NCBI GenBank assembly: GCA_038147495.1
Contig: JAYQTT010000024.1
Location: forward strand, 1 to 27,619
Reading direction: 5' to 3'
Length of the DNA stretch: 27,619 nucleotides
Source of the DNA: MED-G116 sp038147495
GTDB taxonomy: Bacteria; Pseudomonadota; Alphaproteobacteria; Puniceispirillales; Puniceispirillaceae
Shown here: piece after piece, positions 24,017-27,619 of the stretch
How the letters are laid out: each line of letters opens with the position of its first letter
Numbering within the stretch: position 1 is the first letter of the stretch
Position numbers and translations under genes: made by a program
Notes under the pieces: generated by a model
Told to the model about the DNA's origin: nothing
What the model saw: the letters and a program-made list of their open reading frames with translations, nothing else
Databases searched by the model: none

Positions 24017-25066
24017 TCACCCCCCAATCCGCGCACCTGATTTGGCGTCAAACAGGTGGCAGTGATTCTGTGGAACATGGATGCTAACCTGATCGTCAAT
24101 GTCTGCCCGGTAGGCCTTATCCACCTTGACGCTGACAAGCGCGCCGCCGATGCGGACCGTCACCATCGTGGCATCGCCAAGCAATTCCAATGAATAGACC
24201 GGTGCATTGATGTCACCGCCGGATTCAACAACGCTTGCATCTTCAGCGCGGAACCCAAGCGTAACGTTACCATCCGGGCATGAAACACCTTTGATCACGG
24301 TATTTGGCGCGGTAAAAACGCCGTCTTTTACAGAACCCTCAATCAGGTTCATCGCCGGGTTACCAATAAAACTGGCAACAAAAGCATTGGCTGGCCGGTC
24401 ATAAATTTCTGTCGGGCTGCCAACTTGCTGAACAACCCCCTTTTCCATCACCACCACCCGGTCAGCCAGCGTCATGGCTTCGATCTGGTCATGCGTCACA
24501 TAGATGGTTGTCACCGCCAACTCATGCGACAGATTCTTGATCTGAGCGCGCGTTGACACACGCAGTTTTGCATCGAGGTTCGAAAGCGGTTCATCCATCA
24601 AAAACACGTTGGGCTCGCGCACAATGGCGCGCGCAAGGGCAACGCGTTGCCTCTGGCCACCAGATAACTCAGCCGGCTTTCTGTGCAGAAACTCGTCTAG
24701 CTCCACCATCGCCGAGGCGCGGCGCACCCTTGCATCCTGTCCTGCCGGGTCTATGTTCCGCACTTTCAATGGAAAGCGGATGTTCTCATAAACATTCATG
24801 TTTGGATAAAGCGCATAGCTCTGGAAAACCATAGCGACATCACGATCTTTTGGCTCGAGATCATTCACCCGTTTGCCATCGACAAGAATGTCCCCTTCCG
24901 TGGCATCCTCAAGCCCGGCAATCATCCGCATTGTCGTGGTTTTTCCACAGCCTGACGGCCCAAGCAGCACCAGAAACTCCTTGTCGGCAATCGTCAGATC
25001 AAAATTATCTACGCCTACAAAATTGCCCCAGCGCTTTGACAAATTGCGAAGCTGAATTTCCGCCAT
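24017..25066 (-). CDS. ABC importer ATPase, MalK/UgpC-like
   Basis: A 349-residue ATPase of the carbohydrate-uptake type. Walker A is GPSGCGKT (36-43), the Q-loop glutamine is Gln82, LSGGQ is at 134-138, Walker B with VFLMDEP is at 154-160, and the H-loop is His192 (YVTHDQ). The C-terminal part (about 235-349) is a TOBE/OB-type regulatory domain. The start at 25066 follows GGGGAGAAGAT; a longer reading upstream would add 89 residues unrelated to the family. It is the first gene of the long operon, and the LacI-like palindrome lies 33 bases upstream of its start. It energises the two permeases encoded at 20710-22619. Confidence 0.9.
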   Translation of the reverse strand: MAEIQLRNLSKRWGNFVGVDNFDLTIADKEFLVLLGPSGCGKTTTMRMIAGLEDATEGDILVDGKRVNDLEPKDRDVAMVFQSYALYPNMNVYENIRFPLKVRNIDPAGQDARVRRASAMVELDEFLHRKPAELSGGQRQRVALARAIVREPNVFLMDEPLSNLDAKLRVSTRAQIKNLSHELAVTTIYVTHDQIEAMTLADRVVVMEKGVVQQVGSPTEIYDRPANAFVASFIGNPAMNLIEGSVKDGVFTAPNTVIKGVSCPDGNVTLGFRAEDASVVESGGDINAPVYSLELLGDATMVTVRIGGALVSVKVDKAYRADIDDQVSIHVPQNHCHLFDAKSGARIGG

Positions 25067-25098
25067 ATCTTCTCCCCAGACCGTATGCAGACCTTTTT

Positions 25099-25112
25099 TG
25101 CATACGCATGCA
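25099..25112. promoter_or_regulatory. Candidate LacI-family operator between divergent operons
   Basis: TGCATACGCATGCA is a palindrome with perfect 5-bp arms (TGCAT/ATGCA) around ACGC, with CG exactly at the centre, the form typical of LacI-family operators. It lies in the 135-base gap between the start of the importer operon (25066, minus) and the tandem-SnoaL gene (25202, plus). A further partial copy, GTATGC (25083-25088), lies just to its left. The regulator encoded at 15998 is the obvious candidate binder. Confidence 0.55.
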
Positions 25113-25201
25113 TAAACACTAGACATTTGCCTGACGGCTTGGCAAGCTTTTTTCTCACCAGCGGCTATGTCGCCATTTCCAAGCCTGCACACGGCATAAA
25201 A

Positions 25202-26212
25202 ATGACAAATCTTCAAAAAGAAAAACAAATAGTTAGAGACTATTACCAGAGGCTTGATCAGGCCGCCAATGATGCCATCCCGGCAATAATTGGCGACACG
25301 GTGGCAACAAATTACCTTTGGCGGGGCTTTCATCCCTTCAATGAGATTCGGAGTGGTGAAACCCTCGCATCAACATTCTGGCAACCGTTGCGAGACGCGT
25401 TAGGTTCCATGCAACGCCGGATGGATATTTTCTTTGCAGGTGAGAACCGGATCGATGGCCATGAGGGTGTATGGGTTGTCTCCATGGGGCATCTGATGGG
25501 GCTGTTTGACAAATCATGGCTTGGCATTCCGCCAACGGGCAAGATTGCCATGTTGCGCTATGCTGAATTCAATTTGGTGAAGGACGGACAAATCGCTGAA
25601 ACCGCGATGTATTTCGATATTCCACATCTGATGATGCAGGCCGGACTTCAGCCATTTCCGCCCCAGACCGGCGCACACCTTGTTCAACCTGGGCCGATGA
25701 CGCATGACGGATTGCTTTTCGATGCCCAACCAGCCGCCGAGGGTGAAAAGACCCTTGCCGCGATCAACTATATGGTCGGCGATATCAAGACATGGAAAGG
25801 CGGGCGCGAGGAACCGCTGGTCACGGAATTGAGGCGGAGCTGGAACGAAGACATGATCTGGTGGGGACCGGCTGGCATCGGTGCAACCTATACAATTGAG
25901 CGTTATGCCGAACAGCATTCCGGCCCGTTCCGTGCGGGCTTTAAAGATCGCATTTTCAACGGCCATATCTGTCGGATTGCCGAAGGGCATTATGGCGGGT
26001 TCTTTGGCTGGCCCAATTTGACCCTCACCCCAACAGGCGGTTTTATGGGCATGCCTGCAAGTGACAAGCCAGCCGACATGCGCGTCATTGATATTTACCG
26101 GCGGGATGGTGACAAGCTGACCGAAAACTGGATTTTCATCGATCTGCTACACTTCTGGAAAATGCAGGGTCTCGACATTCTGGAACGAATGACAAAAGTG
26201 CCGCGAACATGA
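25202..26212 (+). CDS. Tandem SnoaL-like (NTF2-fold) protein
   Basis: A 336-residue protein with two SnoaL-like domains and the same motif order as the protein at 17796: GIPPTGK (108-114), DIPHLMMQA (139-147), WWGPAGIG (220-227), GWPN (269-272, same residue number as its paralogue) and ENWIFIDLLH (308-317). The start at 25202 fits the family N-terminus (MTNLQKEKQIVRDYY); a longer reading from 25085 would run through the palindrome region. Its stop overlaps the amidohydrolase start as ATGA. It is expressed divergently from the importer operon, probably under the same LacI control. Its reaction is unknown. Confidence 0.75.
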   Translation: MTNLQKEKQIVRDYYQRLDQAANDAIPAIIGDTVATNYLWRGFHPFNEIRSGETLASTFWQPLRDALGSMQRRMDIFFAGENRIDGHEGVWVVSMGHLMGLFDKSWLGIPPTGKIAMLRYAEFNLVKDGQIAETAMYFDIPHLMMQAGLQPFPPQTGAHLVQPGPMTHDGLLFDAQPAAEGEKTLAAINYMVGDIKTWKGGREEPLVTELRRSWNEDMIWWGPAGIGATYTIERYAEQHSGPFRAGFKDRIFNGHICRIAEGHYGGFFGWPNLTLTPTGGFMGMPASDKPADMRVIDIYRRDGDKLTENWIFIDLLHFWKMQGLDILERMTKVPRT

Positions 26213-27075
26213 TTGACGGGCATCATCATCTCTGGGATCTGCAGGCCGTTCATTATCCATGGTTGATGGCAAAAGGCGTGGAGCGCTTCTTTGGTGACCC
26301 AACGCCAATCCAACGCGATTACCTGATTGAAGAATTTCAAAAAGATGCGCGACGCATGGGCTTTGCTGCCTCGGTTCACATTCAGGTTGGCGCCGAAGAC
26401 GCATGGGCCGAGGCCAAATGGATACAGGATGTCGCTGATGCCAATCCTGACTGGCCAATCGCACAGGTGGTTTTTTGCGACCTTACCGCCGCTGATCTCG
26501 ACAGCCAGCTTGATAGATTCCAGACCCTGCCAACAGTTCGCGGTGTCCGCCAGATTATCGGTCGCGCCCCCGGCGAGGACATGGTGACAGGCACCAACGA
26601 CCTGCTTCAATCAGATTCCTTCAAAGATGGAATGGCCGAAGTGGGGCAGAGAGGCCTGTCGTTTGATTTACAACTGATACCGGAATTAATCGAGGCAACG
26701 GCCAAAATGCTGGCAAGGGTGCCCGACACCAAAATTGCCCTATGTCATGCCGGCAGCCCTCATGACCGCAGCGAGTCAGGGCTGACAAGATGGGCACAAC
26801 AGCTTGAGTCATTGTCCGCTCTGCCGCAAGTGAGATGCAAATTATCGGGCTTGGGCATGTTCAAGCATGATTGGAAGGAAGCAGATTTCCGCCCAATCAT
26901 CGAAACTTGCCTCGATCAGTTTGGCGCCACACGTTGTATGTTCGGATCAAATTTTCCAGTCGACAGCCTCTACTCTGATTATCAAGGGCTGTTCACGGCA
27001 CATCGCGGCATTATAAAGCCAGATCTGCACGCAGATATTTTCCACAACACAGCAGCCCAATTCTACAAACTCTGA
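26209..27075 (+). CDS. TIM-barrel lactonase/amidohydrolase (COG3618-like)
   Basis: A 288-residue metal-dependent hydrolase of the amidohydrolase-2 group, which contains L-fuconolactonase and 2-pyrone-4,6-dicarboxylate lactonase. It begins with DGHHHLWD (His5-x-His7 metal pair), then His57 (SVHIQV), His180 (ALCHAGSP) and Asp252 (FGSNFPVD), the usual metal and catalytic positions. It is cytoplasmic, with no signal peptide. ATGA coupling with the tandem-SnoaL gene indicates that they work together. In a pathway with dehydrogenases, a lactonase step that opens a sugar-acid lactone or similar ring is the natural reading; this is inferred. Confidence 0.8.
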   Translation: MIDGHHHLWDLQAVHYPWLMAKGVERFFGDPTPIQRDYLIEEFQKDARRMGFAASVHIQVGAEDAWAEAKWIQDVADANPDWPIAQVVFCDLTAADLDSQLDRFQTLPTVRGVRQIIGRAPGEDMVTGTNDLLQSDSFKDGMAEVGQRGLSFDLQLIPELIEATAKMLARVPDTKIALCHAGSPHDRSESGLTRWAQQLESLSALPQVRCKLSGLGMFKHDWKEADFRPIIETCLDQFGATRCMFGSNFPVDSLYSDYQGLFTAHRGIIKPDLHADIFHNTAAQFYKL

Positions 27076-27085
27076 GATTGAGGCT

Positions 27086-27240
27086 ATGAATGATCCGACC
27101 ATTATGGTCGGGGCCGATAGCGCAATCCGCCAGTTGATCGAGCTGGCACCGTAACTACCGGAAGATGAAAAACTGAAAATTGAACTATATGGTAAACCGG
27201 TAGCCTTGCCAGATTTGGACACTGTGCCAAAAAATCAACA
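27086..27240 (+). pseudogene. Possible decayed C-terminus of a serine recombinase
   Basis: One frame reads SAIRQLIELAP, an in-frame stop at 27152-27154, then LPEDEKLKIELYGKPVAL. The pattern LIE-(v/a)-(L/x)-PEDxKLKIELYG resembles the end of resolvase/invertase-type recombinases, where LTP..G.LKI.LYGDLA is common. There is no catalytic domain nearby. It is a weak, short match and may be chance. Confidence 0.25.
27095..27111 (+). terminator. Weak stem-loop downstream of the lactonase gene
   Basis: CCGACC-ATTAT-GGTCGG forms a perfect 6-bp stem 20 bases after the lactonase stop. There is no T-run after it, so intrinsic termination is doubtful. Confidence 0.3.
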
Positions 27241-27540
27241 CCCCCAAGCCGAAAGCGAGGGCAGCGCAAATGCCCGGAATTGCTGCTTCAGCATAAATTG
27301 TTTGCTCAGAACGGCTTTTTTTCAGTATCTTTCGATTAATAAGCCCGATGGACGCTTCCAATTGAATTGGTGGGTTTTTTGAGCAGCCGCTGTCAAGTCA
27401 ATGTTGATGAGACACTTACTCAGCAAGCCACTAACGCACGTGTTGCATATCAGCTGGATCTAATTGGCACTCCATAGGGTCGCGTTCCAGATTGTACATG
27501 TTTGCAGAAGCAAAAAATCATAGTTTCAGAGCACACGCGA
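27241..27540. other. Non-coding stretch at the right end
   Basis: I see no ORF with family features, no RNA gene and no convincing repeat here. The stretch is more AT-rich than the coding regions and has several in-frame stops on both strands. Confidence 0.5.
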
Positions 27541-27619
27541 ATGTTCGATGAAATGTTAGGTGACCAAAGCGAGCAGTGTAGAGAGCCATATCGACGGCTG
27601 ATGTCTTGGCTCGCCGAAC
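27541..27619 (+). CDS. Possible start of a circularly permuted ATP-grasp-type protein, partial
   Basis: An open frame from the ATG at 27541 runs off the window after 26 residues. It starts MFDEMLGDQ and continues EPYRRLMSWLAE, similar to the N-terminus of circularly permuted type-2 ATP-grasp proteins (YDEM...G..R..Y..L..WL). No good ribosome site is seen. With so few residues this is a suggestion only. Confidence 0.35.
   Translation, partial: MFDEMLGDQSEQCREPYRRLMSWLAE

Noticed and set aside
25067..25333. An 89-residue N-terminal extension of the MalK-like ATPase
   Set aside because: The family N-terminus starts at MAEIQLRNLSKRWG with a GGGGAG ribosome site. The extension overlaps the divergent gene and the operator-like palindrome.
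27076..27619. tRNA, attachment site or insertion-sequence end at the right edge
   Set aside because: I found no cloverleaf, no terminal inverted repeats and no direct repeats; only a weak recombinase-like tail and a 6-bp hairpin.
1..27619. CRISPR arrays, rRNA, tRNA and riboswitches
   Set aside because: No regularly spaced repeats and no recognisable RNA gene or riboswitch core was seen on reading both strands.

Overview
The window reads as chromosomal DNA of a free-living, probably marine, alphaproteobacterium. G+C is about half by eye, genes are packed with many ATGA or TAATG stop/start overlaps, and most proteins belong to families common in oligotrophic marine Alphaproteobacteria (SAR116-like or roseobacter-like). 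The lineage is an inference; no rRNA or other marker gene is present.

Layout. (1) 100-3281, plus strand: a luciferase-like flavin monooxygenase, a glutathione S-transferase, an alpha/beta hydrolase (frameshifted as read) and a small SnoaL-like protein, closed by a stem-loop terminator. (2) 3445-10464: a phosphonate module. A gamma-butyrobetaine-hydroxylase-like 2-oxoglutarate dioxygenase (TmpA-like) overlaps an HD-domain mixed-valent di-iron oxygenase (PhnZ/TmpB-like), followed by a small alkaline-phosphatase-superfamily phosphodiesterase. They converge on a minus-strand ABC importer (binding protein, fused double permease with an extra membrane domain, ATPase) of the 2-aminoethylphosphonate/Fe3+ type. 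The suggested chemistry is hydroxylation of a quaternary-amine phosphonate and then oxidative C-P cleavage to phosphate plus a betaine. (3) 10655-11446: an inositol-monophosphatase-family phosphatase with a large inverted repeat in its leader. (4) 25066 down to 11471, minus strand: about 14 co-oriented genes with very short gaps or overlaps. They encode a carbohydrate-type ABC importer (ATPase, binding protein, two permeases), a single-domain SnoaL protein, a histidinol-dehydrogenase-like enzyme, a tandem-SnoaL protein, an SDR dehydrogenase, a LacI regulator, a second tandem-SnoaL protein, a bicupin, a MetE-core-like protein, an alpha/beta hydrolase and an RraA-like aldolase/decarboxylase. (5) 25202-27075, plus strand, divergent: a third tandem-SnoaL protein and a COG3618-type TIM-barrel lactonase/amidohydrolase. 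A near-perfect palindrome with a central CG (25099-25112), like a LacI-family operator, lies between the two divergent units. (6) 27076-27619: mostly non-coding, with a possible decayed recombinase tail and the possible first codons of an ATP-grasp-like gene running off the window.

The most interesting content is the compact TmpA/TmpB-type phosphonate module with its own importer and phosphodiesterase, and the large LacI-associated operon. The operon's mix of SnoaL tandems, HisD-like dehydrogenase, cupin, MetE-core, RraA and lactonase does not match a pathway I can name.

Four genes (alpha/beta hydrolase at 2015, HisD-like, single SnoaL, second permease) are broken by seven small deletions in total. 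All seven look like shortened homopolymers and six lie in 19.5-21.1 kb, so sequence error is a serious alternative to gene decay. No tRNA, rRNA, CRISPR array or intact mobile element was seen.
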